DNA of 64,000 bases, from assembly GCA_003342815.1 (NCBI GenBank), contig PTEX01000048.1, positions 3,388,993 through 3,452,992 of the forward strand. Direction: 5' to 3'. Below are positions 1 through 12,700 of this stretch, one piece after another. Position 1 is the first letter of the stretch; each line of letters begins with the position of its first letter. The position numbers were made by a program, and so were the translations under genes. The notes beneath the pieces are model-generated. The model saw only the letters and a program-made list of their open reading frames with translations, did not search any database and was not told the DNA's origin. This stretch comes from Eudromia elegans. Taxonomy: Eukaryota; Chordata; Aves; Tinamiformes; Tinamidae.

Positions 1-1926
1 ATGGAGTTACAGTGTTACAGTTCTGGTACATTCATACCAGTACTTTTTTGAAAATTTCATCAGCTTTTTTCTATAAAAACCACAAACTCAAGATTTCCAA
101 GCAAAGTGGAAAAATATGATAAGAACAAGAAATACCCTCCAAAATTATTAAAAACACAAAGTCATATAATATTAGCTGACAACAGGTTTTTAAAGTAGAT
201 TATGCTTGATAGAAGCACGCAAATACTACAAACCAAAAAAATCTACTACTTATTTCTGCAGCTGGCAGGAGCGTGGAAGGAAAGGAAAGATATGAAACAG
301 AAAAAAAGATTTATGCAAATTAATGTACAATTAATGTACAGTTGTCACACGCATTTTAGGTGTTTATTTTGCCTTCATATCTTATACATTATGTTAAAAA
401 AATCCAAAAAACTACAGATTCAGCCACTACGTAGTACCAAAGGCTTCTTCCTTAACAGCCTGTAGCCTTTCTGTTCAGTACACAGCTAAGTGCTCAATAT
501 TGAAATATTTTCAGAGTAACTGGTAGAAATGATCTCCTTTCGGGGGTTAATCTTACTTTGGGTTTTTTATATTCCACAAAAAAAGTGATTAAATGCTCTT
601 TCCTCAAAGTTATTTGCCCTTAAAAAACAGATATATTCCTTCTGTATCTAAAGGAAAGCAAAGATTGCTTCATATTAATGAAGACATTTTATTTGGGATA
701 AGTCATCTCTGCATATTTTATAGATGGCATTTGCTAAAATTCTTCTCAACTGTCCATCAGTACAGTTCTGTGAAGCAAATCTATTCTACATTGGACATAT
801 CTATCCTACACCCTCATAAAAATGTCTATTCTACAGCATCATAAACTACAACTCAAGAGAGCAATTCCGTCTGATTCAGGCACTAAAAACAAAAAGCGCC
901 GCAGTATAGCAAAGGTGCTGACATCGTCCCAATGTCAAGCATGTAAAGTGGAAGAGCATAACCAGCATAAAGTAAAAATAAGCAGGTAGCTCTGCTCTGC
1001 TAGCAGCGTAAGTAGCACCAACTGGTTACTACAAATTTGTATTTTCACATCATCAAGCCAAGTGGATTTCCTGTATGTGATTTTTTTAGTTTTGTTTTTA
1101 AAGAAACAGATGTGTTCTCAGCACCCCTTCTGAGAGGAAAATTGCGATATGAAGTTTTTTCTTCTCTTCTCTCCACCCCTACAATGAAACTATGCAGAGG
1201 TTCCTCATTTTTGAAGCATTTACTCTTTGGTGAAGTTAACCAGGTGGGGTATATCAAGGTAGGATGCACAGGAATGGCACAGAACAAAGAACACACACAG
1301 TGTAACCCCCATATCCATGACTGTGAAGACTACAGACTAAAAAACAGCCTGTTTGGAATTGCTTTGCTCTTTTTGCTCTGTTTTGCTACTTGGTCTTCTC
1401 AGATACGTCAGATAAATCCATGCTTATGATCTGTATTTTCAAGCGCATGGGTTTATGTATATTGTACTGTTTGTTGCACTTACTACTGTTGCTATCTTGA
1501 TCAGTGCAAAGTTTCAATGATGAAAGACTTTGCAGGAAAGCACAGAACTGGAAAATCAAGTCAAAGAGCATTTTTTATCTCAAGCATGTTAGGGTATGTA
1601 AAGGTATAGGCAATTGGTCAAATAGTTTTAGGATAAGTGCCCTAAATGCAAAGATCAGACAGATACAAAAAAAAAAAAGTAAGCTTTTAGAAAAATAAAT
1701 CAATGTAATAGATCATACTTTATTGCTGCAGAGATCAAATACTTCCTTTACATATCTAGTATGTATTGATTTAGGATTAGATCCTGACAGAAAGAACTTC
1801 TGAATTATCAAATTTCAGACTTCAAACTTCTCAGCTACTTCTCCAACTTTGCATTCAAGTATTCTGCCAAAAAGCAGTTTCACTTCTGGCCAAATGCAGA
1901 GACGACAGTTCTGCTAAACAACTTAC
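1..1926 (-). other. CD2AP: CD2AP intron 4, 5' part
   Basis: This begins with the donor GTAAGT after exon 4 and runs off the left edge. The sequence is AT-rich, with no exon, gene or clear repeat that I can support. Confidence 0.85.
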
Positions 1927-2027
1927 CTCTTCATTGATGTCAATAACATCCCCCACTTTGAGTTCCAGTTCATCCTCATTCTGCGGAATATATTCAAACA
2001 GCACCTTGCACTGCCGCTTCTTGGACC
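1927..2027 (-). CDS. CD2AP: CD2AP coding exon 4: start of second SH3 domain
   Basis: The exon is 101 bases long, with acceptor ACTTTCAG just above 2027 and donor GTAAGT at 1926-1921. Its first two bases complete the Arg codon begun in exon 3, and it then encodes residues 108-140, ending in phase 0. The product runs [15 protein letters not shown] then [18 protein letters not shown]. This is the first half of SH3-2: the ALYDY-equivalent VLFEYIPQ, the acidic RT loop NEDELEL and the VGD turn. The tryptophan and the PSNFV part of the domain must lie on the next exon, left of position 1. The KKRSKKR basic cluster spans the exon 3-4 junction. Confidence 0.95.
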
Positions 2028-5000
2028 CTGAAAGTATGGGGAAAAAAAACAGAAAAGTAAGAAAAATAAAAAGGTTCTTAAAAAGAACTACTCCACTCCA
2101 GAGGATGAAGTTTGACTACAACACCTGGAAATCATCAGAACAAGTGTCTAGCTTTCCACTTTGCTTGTCTCCTTCAGCTACGTAGCTTCACCAGACGCAG
2201 CTTGGGAAAAGCTGTGTTTCCCACACTGCCAATTACAAGTGAGTAAACATTACATTGCCCATTACCAACATGCTATAAAAAACACAATGACATAAGCAAG
2301 TCAGATAAACCTCAGTTCAATTATTTTCAAGATATTTCCTGTTTTAAATCTGCAAAAATCACAATAGCAGCCAGTTACAGCACAAGCACTTGCTTGAAAG
2401 ACAATCCGCAAATTTGAGACTGCAGTATTTAAAAGCAATCCCCAAAGAAACAGCAAATGTTTTATTTTGTATAGCACTAAAAGCCTTTCTCATGAAAGGC
2501 CTCTAACGAAGATCTTGTTAACTACATGTTCGGGGTTAGCATTTCCTTTGCTCAGATTGCAAAACACAAGTTTCTTTCATCTGAGAGCAGGAAAAAAAAA
2601 TTCTTTTTTTTCCCCTCTGTGCCAGCATTGAGCCCAGAAATTAAATCTATACTTCTATTAGCAGTATTTCACAGAGGCAAAACTAAAATAAATAGAGCTG
2701 ACAAACTGTTTGATGCAAATCATTAAAACTGTGTGGATATTAAGGACATGATGACACATTTGTAGGGGAAACATTAAACTGGCTTCCAAAAACCTGAGGA
2801 GCCATGTCACGTTTGTGTGAACCTAAGGTAACACATTTATCCTGAATGCATCATAGTGGAATGATGCTCCTGCTGAACTCTGAATATGTTTTGACTTTTC
2901 TTCTTCAAACCAAAGTCATCTCTTCCAGATGCTTTACAGAACTGAATTTTAAGGCAAACATCATCTTGAGCTTCAGATACACCACAAACTTGCTCCTTAT
3001 CCCTCCCCTCAAAGCAATCTGCTACTGCGTTTAAGTAGGAAAAGAAGAAGGAATCAAAAGATTGATATAGATTAAATTTGTATATTTAAGTGCTAAAACT
3101 CATAGCAGCTGTATAATTTCTACATTCCCACTGGTACTTTGCATTCTCTCTCCATTCTTAAACTTCATTAATTAAGATTAGCTAGCTGAAAACATGCCAA
3201 CTGCAAATACTGCTTCTGAATTTGTTGCTTGTCTTATTACAGTACTATTGCAAGCTCAAAGTGAGAAGTGTTGAGACTGTCATCACACTGAAGGGCCTCA
3301 GTACAAACAAGGCAGATGCCTGAGCAACATTCAGCAATCAACATTTGAGAGGATTCATCTAATTAAGGACCATTTTCCTATATGCTAGTACATGACCTCT
3401 GTGCTGAAGAGGGGAAACAAGCAGGAAACAAATAAAGCAAAAATATTCTGAATGCCTATGGGTTATTGCTATTGACATGTCGCTGCCCACATAATATGCC
3501 TCCTAGTTACTCTACTGAAATTCATTATCAGTCAAGAAGGATTATTAAGTTAATGAAAGTTGAAATAAATGGTTCATTGGCTTCTACTACCTCTTACTGT
3601 CCTTTAAGGGCTTCTCCATTGAACAGGAGGTTCAGGGATGTCTTTATACCTGCCCTGTTTTGCTTTTACTTGTCTAAGGTAGAATAAGCAAGCTAAAATT
3701 CAACATGCACATGCTTCTCTACCTCAAAGACTGCGCAGGTAAATTAGCACCAAAAACAACAACAAAAAAAGTTAAACAGTCACATCCTTTTGCTACTATA
3801 ATTCTATCTTTTTAGGGAATGGAAAATAAATAAAATAGAGAGAGAAAGAGAAAAGACAAAATAAGTGCCTTTCATATCTAGAAGTAGCTCTCACTGCAGT
3901 GATTTTCCATTATACCCATTTTAGGAAGTAGAATCTTTCAGTTTTGGAAAGTCTTCGGATTAATATAGGAAATTAACTGATCACGTCAAAAAACACTCGT
4001 CCACTTTCATATGGCAGAGTGGAGCCACTGGACTGGCAGCCCCAGAGCAACTCACCTGTTTCTAAAAATAATTGGTCTCAAATCAGATTGATTGTTTTGT
4101 GCAGGGCAAACCAAATTCAGCTCCTCTTTGCCTCAAGTTAGTACACCTTCTATATTTTGATTTTCCTGAGTGAATGCTGCAGTCTAACTCAGGAATATTG
4201 CATGTAGCTCATTCACATGATATAAAATGCCTGAATTCAGTGAGGCCTGTGTATGAAAACAAACAGTGGGATTTCCTAGGTAGATAACACCCAAGACAAC
4301 ATCATGGAAAAACTTGCTGTTATTCTCAAAGACGCTTAACTTATCTGCAGAGTCTGAGATGGAATTACATCTACAACCCTGATCAGGGCCACCTAGAAAT
4401 CACCACAAGGAAGAGAAAACTGTTGAAGGAAAGGATTGCTCTAAGGTTACAGAGATCAGAATGAGTATGAGGTTCTGCTGGACTCATACTGGATCAAACT
4501 GGCTCCCTTTTGGAACTTGGCTGCATTCCAATAGTAAAAACTTAAAGATTGGCTTTTCAAAAGCCTGTTGATATAGCCATCTAACCAGCACTTATGTGCC
4601 ATCGCCAATAAATGTATACAGAACAGATTTGCTAAAAAAGCTGTTTTGAAAATAAGGTTATTAGCAGCCTACAAGACATCTTTGACAAATTTGTCAACCT
4701 GGTGGTCCCATTTCAGAGCTCAAAGACAGCTAGGAGCCCTTCGCCTTTTATGGGCTTTTATGGGCTCTCAGACTATAAACATACAAAAAAAAAAATTAAA
4801 AAATAGCAACCTTTCATCTTAAATGCCAGCAGGGCATTTTAGTAGAGCTCAAGCTAGATTAATTTAGAGTAATCTCTCTTGTAAAACTGAGAGATCCAAA
4901 TAAATCAGTTTTTCACATATAGCAAATACTTAGTTTTGGTAAGCCTGATTTAAATCCTGTCATCAGAACCTAGGAATCACAGATACGGTGGCACAAAAGT

Positions 5001-5585
5001 CTCCACTACTGACTATGCTGGGGTTAAACTTAAGAGTCCAAGGAAGATTTCTGTTACCTTTTCTTAGGCATTACCAAATCTTTTAATCCAACTTGTTTCA
5101 TACTTCAAACAAACTTCCTAAACAAGAGAAACCTACAGAGTAACTGTAGTTCCTTTTCACAAAGCCCTGTATTTCTAGCAAAACTTTTGTAATTAGAACC
5201 ACTACAGGAAATTTTTTTTTACATCATGATGATAAGGCCATTGGCTCTCATTCAGGTACTTTACAATACAAACAGGCCACATAAAATAACCCAAATGGAC
5301 AGTTGCTCTGTGCTGATCAAAAATATTTATATAAGTAATATTCTCTGGAATCTAGAAGGGATCTAAAAGTCTGTTCCTATGCAAATTCTTTACTGTTGCT
5401 GTTATTAAGTAGCACATACAAACTTTACTTGCATTTGAGGCACAATTTGGCTTAGAAGGTAAAAAACCTATGGGTCTAATTTTTTGCACAGCCTTAAAAC
5501 CAAGTTAAGTATTAATCAATTAATGTTTTCTTAAAAATAGACTTTAGCAGCTTATGCAATTGAAGGAATTGGAAAGATTACGTAC
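2028..5585 (-). other. CD2AP: CD2AP intron 3 (3.6 kb)
   Basis: This is AT-rich intron sequence between the linker exon and the first SH3-2 exon. I see no gene and no clear repeat in it, apart from a short local duplication of TGGGCTTTTA near 4750. Confidence 0.88.
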
Positions 5586-5739
5586 TCTTCTTGAAGCTTT
5601 TGCACGGTGGGTGAGGCTGAAATCCTCCTGCTGGAAGCCCATAGGTGCTCATACGCTGCACGAGACTTGCTACATTGCCAGATTTCTCCCTCTTCACTGG
5701 TAGCATGTCATCCTTGGGTTCTACATCCTTCTTTACTTC
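5586..5739 (-). CDS. CD2AP: CD2AP coding exon 3: linker between SH3-1 and SH3-2
   Basis: The exon is 154 bases long, with acceptor TTGTTTCAG just above 5739 and donor GTACGT at 5585-5580. It encodes residues 56-106 plus the first base of codon 107. The product begins EVKKDVEPKDD, continues through the conserved block NVASLVQR-STYGLPAGG, and ends in a basic run that continues into exon 4. This linker is less conserved than the SH3 exons, and several residues differ from the human protein I recall, including PPCKSF where human has a different segment. The phase (0 at the start, 1 at the end) matches exons 2 and 4. An open frame runs upstream of the acceptor to about 5814 but it is intron, because it lies beyond a strong polypyrimidine acceptor. 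Confidence 0.95.
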
Positions 5740-6050
5740 CTGAAACAAGAGATTCAGGAGACTGAGAGGCTGTTGAAAGTACCCAAGATACCATAGTGCT
5801 TTTAAATGAATCACTCTAAAGCCTACTGGATTTCAGCTGTACTTACCATTTTGTGTATAATGATGTGTAACGCTCAAACACAGCATCTTGTATCTAAATA
5901 TGTTAAAGGCCTTTACAAGCATAAACAGACAAGATGCCAAGAAAAGACAAAACAGGGGCTGCATTCTAGTCATCTACGCCAATCCTACACAGCTTTAAGC
6001 CTAAAAAAGTTGTATTAGCACAACTTTAAAATCATGGTTTGTATGAGAAC

Positions 6051-6076
6051 AAAAAAAAAAAAAAAAAAAAAAAAAA
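6051..6076. repeat. A26 homopolymer in intron 2
   Basis: This is an uninterrupted run of 26 A, about 110 bases from the old CR1-like fragment that begins near 6190. Confidence 0.95.
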
Positions 6077-6189
6077 GGCGCTTTAAAAACTCTAAGAACC
6101 AAATTTCAACTACAGATCCATAGTGGTAGGGTACTAAATAAAAATGAGTGTTGCAGTACATAGTACATCCTAACCTAACACATTATCCA

Positions 6190-6720
6190 TGGGGTCAGAC
6201 CAATGGCCCTTCCAGTCCAGACTGCTGCTCCCAGCAGTGGCAGTATGAGGTGCTATTTAGAGAGAGTAATTACACAATCTTAAGTGCTTTTGTTTTCTTT
6301 TTTTTTTCCCTCATATTCCCTGAGGACTCATAAAGATTCCATTAGGAAAATAAAGCCCTTCCTCTCCCTCTAACATCTGAGAGCAAATTTGTCTAACCCC
6401 TTTCTAAACCTATGATCTTGCCTGCCTCCATAGCTACCTTTGGCAATAAATTCCAGATATTTGCCCCCTAATACATAAAGACGTTTCTCTGCTTTAAACG
6501 GAAGTCTCAGTTAGTCCAAGTCAGTGCTCAGTTCTGGTGCTTGTTCTCCACAGGCATTCTGGAGAGGCCCAGCATCATCCTGTTGGCTTTGGGGTACCCT
6601 CACTGAAAGTGGAGCTCATGACTTCAAAGAACTGACGAACAACACCAAAATCCTCATGAGTCAATGCTCAGCTTGGAGATGGTCGTCACATGTAAAAATT
6701 TGCTTCTGTATATTAATAAC
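6190..6720 (-). mobile_element. Very old CR1-like LINE 3' fragment
   Basis: The stretch begins with GGGGTCAGACCAATGGCCC, which resembles the GGGTCAGACCAAAGGTCCA block of old amniote CR1-family 3' ends. It continues through degenerate matches to the parts reading 'ggcaaggagttccacag' and 'ttgttttaaacctgctgcc' in the reverse complement. The element therefore lies on the minus strand. It has no tail and no open frame, and mismatches and small gaps are frequent, so it must be far older than the other copies in the window. The exact subfamily and right edge are uncertain. Confidence 0.6.
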
Positions 6721-9700
6721 TTCCGTAGATCTTTTCTTCTGTATATTACCTAGAGTCTACCTACCTACAAAATTACCTATAGGTAACAGGTTTGTCACTT
6801 GAAAAGAAGTCCGCTATGGACAAGGCCATTCTACTGTATTAAAAAACATGTTGCCACTTGAGAACTGGCCTAGGGTAGATCTGTCCATGGATTTTTAAGG
6901 TAAAAATCTTAAACTATGGCACTTATATGACCTCTGAACTTTCCAAAAAGAGATGTTTCTCCATTTAGCTGATTTTTCACTCCAAAGGCTCTCCTACAGA
7001 GGACCTCTTACAGCCTCCTTTCCCCAGGTTTACACTAATACTGTGATTTACACACAACTTCAACCAACATGTGTCACTCTCTGACCTTCTGAACACGCAA
7101 ATATTTTACAAAGGGACATCACTGCTAGCCATGGAATAAGAGTTCCTATCTCTGAAAATTGGCACTAATCATTTTTTCAAATGTCAAAGAGCCAAAACAG
7201 CTGTACTGAGTTTAAGTTGTTGGAAAACACAGCACACAAATTTAACATCTGCAATCAAACTACAGATAAAAATTCTCAGTTATCATAACACCTATCCTAA
7301 AAATCATAAATCCTTGTTCACTCACTTTGGAACAGATAAGGTTTGGAGTTTGAGGTTTAAGCTAGCACTCTATATCTAGACTTGTGTTATGACAATACCA
7401 ATAAAAAGTTTCCAGGATAGTGGACTGGTCAGTGTATTAACAAGATGAGGCCACCACTATTTGCCAGCCAGCAAAAACAAAACAGAAATCTAACATTCGT
7501 TGCAGCTGGAAGTTTTAATATTTCGATTATGCCAGGCCACTACAATTAAAGGCTTGTCAGGGTTTCCATTAGCAACACTGATTTTAAGCATTTATGATTT
7601 GGCAGTGCAAGTTCACGATGCACTGTTATCTTGGCATAAAAACATGCTGAAAGCATAAACACCCACGCTTTCTGTTTTAAGTTTTAGCTCTGCTCATTAA
7701 GGCCTATAACTTTATATAATATCATTATATGTGTATTTCACAATATTCTCACAAAATATGAAATAACTCCTGGGCTGTTATTTTTAAAACATGAACAATT
7801 CTTGCTTGACACAGAAAAAAAGATCAGAAGCAATAGCCAAGAGAAAACAAACAAAACAATCTCGAAATCATCTGAGTACATCAAAACATAAAACAAGATT
7901 TTATTCCTTGCTCATTTACCCACATACAAAATCTATGTTCATAAATAACCTCACAATGCTCATTAAATAAACAAGTAAGCCATCCTGATCTACTATGTAA
8001 GAGAACAAGGAGCTTTCCCACTGCTAGCTGCTTTTCCCTGCACTGTTGAAATGGAAAAGGAAGGTCCTTCTTGCCCCCACCACTTCCCCCATCAGAAAAG
8101 GAGAGCAATAAAAATCAGTGGGACAATATGACAATAGAGAAACCAGATCAGATTTTCTGAAGGAACAAAAATAAGTGACATACGCTCGTAAAGCTTTATC
8201 TATAAATGTCAGCTTGTAGAAAAGCTACCCCCTCTGAATACATTTGTGTTTTGGCTGTCTGTTTTTCAAAATGAGGTCTCAAATGGTCTCAATATCCAAA
8301 TAAAATGAAATAGGGAATACATGAAAACATTGGAGTCTGAGTACATGATTTTCTCACCTCTTCCCCATTAGAACGGCAGTAATGGCATTGCCTATTCATC
8401 AGTGTACAACTCACATTACTGGTCAGAAAAGAAATCTGTCACTCAATTTTTGTAAAAAAAGAAGAAAATACATCTCGAGGCAATAGAGTTTTGTTTATAT
8501 ACACTTTTCTCTCCCTACTGTACAGCCTGCAAAATCCTTTTCAAAATAAATCAACTATAGTGCATGCATTTTATGTGCGCACATACACAAACACACATAA
8601 GTGTGTCGTTTAATCCTGCCCGCCAGCACCCCTTTGAATGCTAACTTCAGTCCCTCTTTCAACAGAAAAGTTTTCACATCCTGAATGCAGGCATATCCAC
8701 AGAACACAAAAATTGAAATATTTACTATTGACAAATAGAGAAAAAGTGAATAATCTGCAACTATCTACATGTACTCCATTTTTTTAATAGATTTTCCATA
8801 AAGTAGAGCTATAAGACAGGATAAATTATCAACAAAATTATATAAAATGCTAGTTGATTTTTTTTTCCATCCAGTTCATTAAAATTTACAGTAAATTCCA
8901 TCTCCTAACAACACAGCTCAATGGTGGCCCTTGCAGGAAACCCATCAGCAACTCAAATGTTAAAAGTTATTCTTCAAAACAGAAATAAACCACTTAAAAG
9001 ATACAACTAGTTAAGAGTCCCCAAAGCACTAATTAGCGCACACAGTTGATTACAGTATTCTCTTGTGCTTAGCAAAATAAATCACTTTATCTGCTCTTTA
9101 AAAGTTTAATGTCACAGAGTTCGCCTTTTCCCCTGATTTAAGTCTGGACAAGGTGAGCTCATCTCTAAGTTGGGAAGGTAAAATTGGAATTTCAGAGTTC
9201 ATTACATATGTTATTTTGGACACCTGGATGTCTATAATGCTCATGCAAAACAAGGGCCAAAACAGATCCTGATTTGTAATGTCGAAGCATCTCAAGCTTT
9301 TGCCAACGTTGAAAGACTTTTTTCAATCTGCTTCTATCAAAGACTGAAGCTCAGATCCCAAAAAACACTGCAGTCTAATCACCAGTGCAATTGAGAGCAA
9401 AGAATCTCAAAAAGAATAGGACTAAGTAGAGGCAGCACAAATTTTTTGGTCGGCGTTGCCCACTCAATTAAAAAAAGTTAGAAGTATGCTTAAAAATAAC
9501 ATCCAAGTAATATTTTAGAGGGATGCCACATTTATTTCAAGTCAAATAAAAACATCTTAAAAAGTTAATTGCATTTCTTTTCCATTCTACTTGCTTAGAT
9601 ATAATGAAAATTTAATTTTATTTCTTGCAGTTGTTTTATAGGCTAGTTAATAAAGGCCTGCAAACATCTAGTCACAGCATAGCACCTTAGACCAATGAAA

Positions 9701-12700
9701 CCTAGCATGCGGCAGATGGAGATACACAGATTCACCTTCTACAGAACACAATATTTTAATTAAGAAATGTTGCAAAGGAATACAAGGAAAGACATATTTC
9801 TTTCCCTTCTCACAGTTCTCTCACAGTTCAGTGTCTGTACTGCCGGTCCAGAGCGGTTAACAACCACTACAGCTCCACTTTGAGGTTTACAACATCCCTT
9901 GTTCATTGTCACTATCATCATTTGCTACCTGCACCTGCAATCAGGTTATAACTTTCTTCTTGCTCTGCACCCTGCTTCCAAGGCATCCATCCATCCCCAT
10001 TCCCTTTAAAATGAAGCCTTGACTGCTCACATGAGAGAGAATAATTAGCACAGTAAGCAGTATGTGCAGAAGTGAACCAGCACATTTTATCCCGTCTTCC
10101 TTAGCAATATTACCTCAAGTTCCTCTCTTCTCAGTACTGCCTCCTGATGTAAAATAAAACAAGTACTATTGTCTTCTCCAGTTAGCTATGGAAGATTTCA
10201 AGAGCTAGAGATTTTTGTTCTCATTTTTGTTGCTGTGAAACAATACACCTTCAAATGCAATTAAAACCTCCTTTACAGGTTCTATTTTAAACATTTTGAA
10301 AAGCATGATTCGAAAAGCACCAAAAATCATTTTGCCCCATGTTCTGCACTTAAATAATGTTTGACAAAAATATCTGTAATAATTCAGATCTAACAGTCCA
10401 TTAAGATAACAAAAGCAATTCATACACCCAGATCTCTTTCTTATGCACCATCTTTAGAATTCATAGACCTATACTGCCCTGGAATATGAAGTTATTCACA
10501 CATGTGACATCAATAATTAACAGCAGTTAGACAACAAAAATGTCAGTGTGGAAACAGTTTTAGCACTACAAGACTATACCTGTTTGGCTTATTCTATTTA
10601 TATCTGAACATAATCACCCTGGAAGACTCATTGCTTATATGAAGATGTCCATGAACAATGGCACGGGCTTGGCCATGTCAGAAACAGTGTCCTGCTCAAA
10701 CTAAATAAATAAAATAAATAAAATAAACAAAAATAAAAATCACAGCAGCAAAGATAATCACAGTGAGTTACAATTCCTAATGAAAACTCTTGTTTTAAAC
10801 AAATGCTTCCATTCATTGAAGAGAACGCTATCTTCAGCTGTTTCTTAAAAGATTCCCATCATATGGAAGCTTTGTTGATTGATACCAGCTCAGGAGAAAC
10901 TTGTTTTATTGTTTATTCACACATGCAAAATAATTGAGAACCGTGTCTCATCCCATAAAGGCTGGATTCCTCACCACTTCTCCCACGAGTTACCCAAATA
11001 TACCGATCAATGGGGTTGATATGAAAGGAGCTTACACAGCCATGTGTGGGTCCTCCTCCAGGACATACAGCACAACTGCTACCCAGGCCACTCATGCACT
11101 TTGCGGGGAGACTATTTTCTGCAAAAGCCAGATGAAAATCCACACAAACAATGGCACCACAGGAGACAAGCACTGGACCAAAAGAATCATCATAAACCCT
11201 CAGTCTTATTCCTTGCCATGCAAAAAGAGCCAACTTAGGCATTAGAGAAAGTAAGGGCAATCAGCATCAAAACCAATGTTATTTTATCTGGCTTTTTAGT
11301 CTTATTATCTTCCTTTTTGAAAAAAGGAACTGCCACATTGATGTGCTTTGAATGTTGCTTTGAAGAGTCGACTATCTCTCCTGATGGTGCTATCAATACC
11401 TCAAAGCTCCTCAGTTCTTCATCCCTACGCAGCCCTTTTTCAGACCAGTTTCCTCAAATCAACACAAGTAGCAGCCATATACAATGAAATCTCAGCTGAT
11501 TGATCAGAACAATAAATCTCTGTATATCTAGTATTCTCCAAGTATTACTTTCCGAGCACTGAGACAATATAGTGACGAAACAGGCATTAAAATATACAGC
11601 CTAGAATAACACCCAGCAGAACAGCAAAACCCAAAATTTGAGAAATAACTATGTATTTTATTCCATCACAGTGCAGGTATCTTAATCTCCTCAGACCAGA
11701 TGTACATCTTGGCATCAGAGGTTAACTTAGGTGTAAAAAAAAAACATAGAAAATGTGTTTTAATGCCCAAACTGATCCCAATCTGATAATCCCAAAATGA
11801 TATTTTTTGGCAGACCGGCTTGCTCGGTTGCATGTTCTTTATTTATTTATTGCTTCCGTGCAAGACAGGACTCTTTAATATAGGTTGAATCACATTCATC
11901 GACTGCAACAGTTAGTTGTGCCACTAATAACATAGGGGACAATTTTATCAGCAATACAGTTTTTCCTTAAAAATGGAGAAGTCCCTTTACAGAACACTGC
12001 TTTGCTTCCTTATAAAAACAGAGTGATTTGTACTTCAAAAAAAAAATGTTATTAAACTAGTTTAAAATCATATTTTATTAGTGTCAACTAGATTGCTATT
12101 TTTATAAAATAATCCAGTAAAGGTTGACATTATCTAGTCCTTAATCCCGTGATTCCATACTTCCTGTTTAAAGTTCGGTGTGAGACCAAGTTTCTATTTT
12201 TAAAGGGGAATTACAGAAGATATTACATTAGAAAAGAGGTTTCAGCCAAGACTTCTCCCATGAGTTAAGAGCAAAACTGAGCAGAACAACCCAACATCAG
12301 CAAGAACAAAGCTAAGAGGCACTAATTAAGCTAGTTATGTTAGTAGCGTAACTTTTTCAGTCAAAAAGTTTGGTTCCGGGGCTGTTCTGCTTTTGATTTG
12401 GCTTTTGTTTTTAACTAAACAGCAAACACACAGACCAGGAAGTTGTACCCGAGATTGAGCCTAACAGCAGTCTCCCCTTTTCAAACAATTTCTTCATCTA
12501 AGCACAGTGGTAAACTAAAACTCTCAATTGCTTCAATAAACTGCAGAAGGGTAGCTAATCTAAATCAATAACAAATAACTCTGTTATATTAACAACTAAT
12601 GCAAAGATTTACAAAGTAAAATCTAAAAACTCTGTCACAATCATAAATTTTTAAATCCATGCTTATTGCCGTGAAACTCAGAGTTAGTTTGCAACATTTG

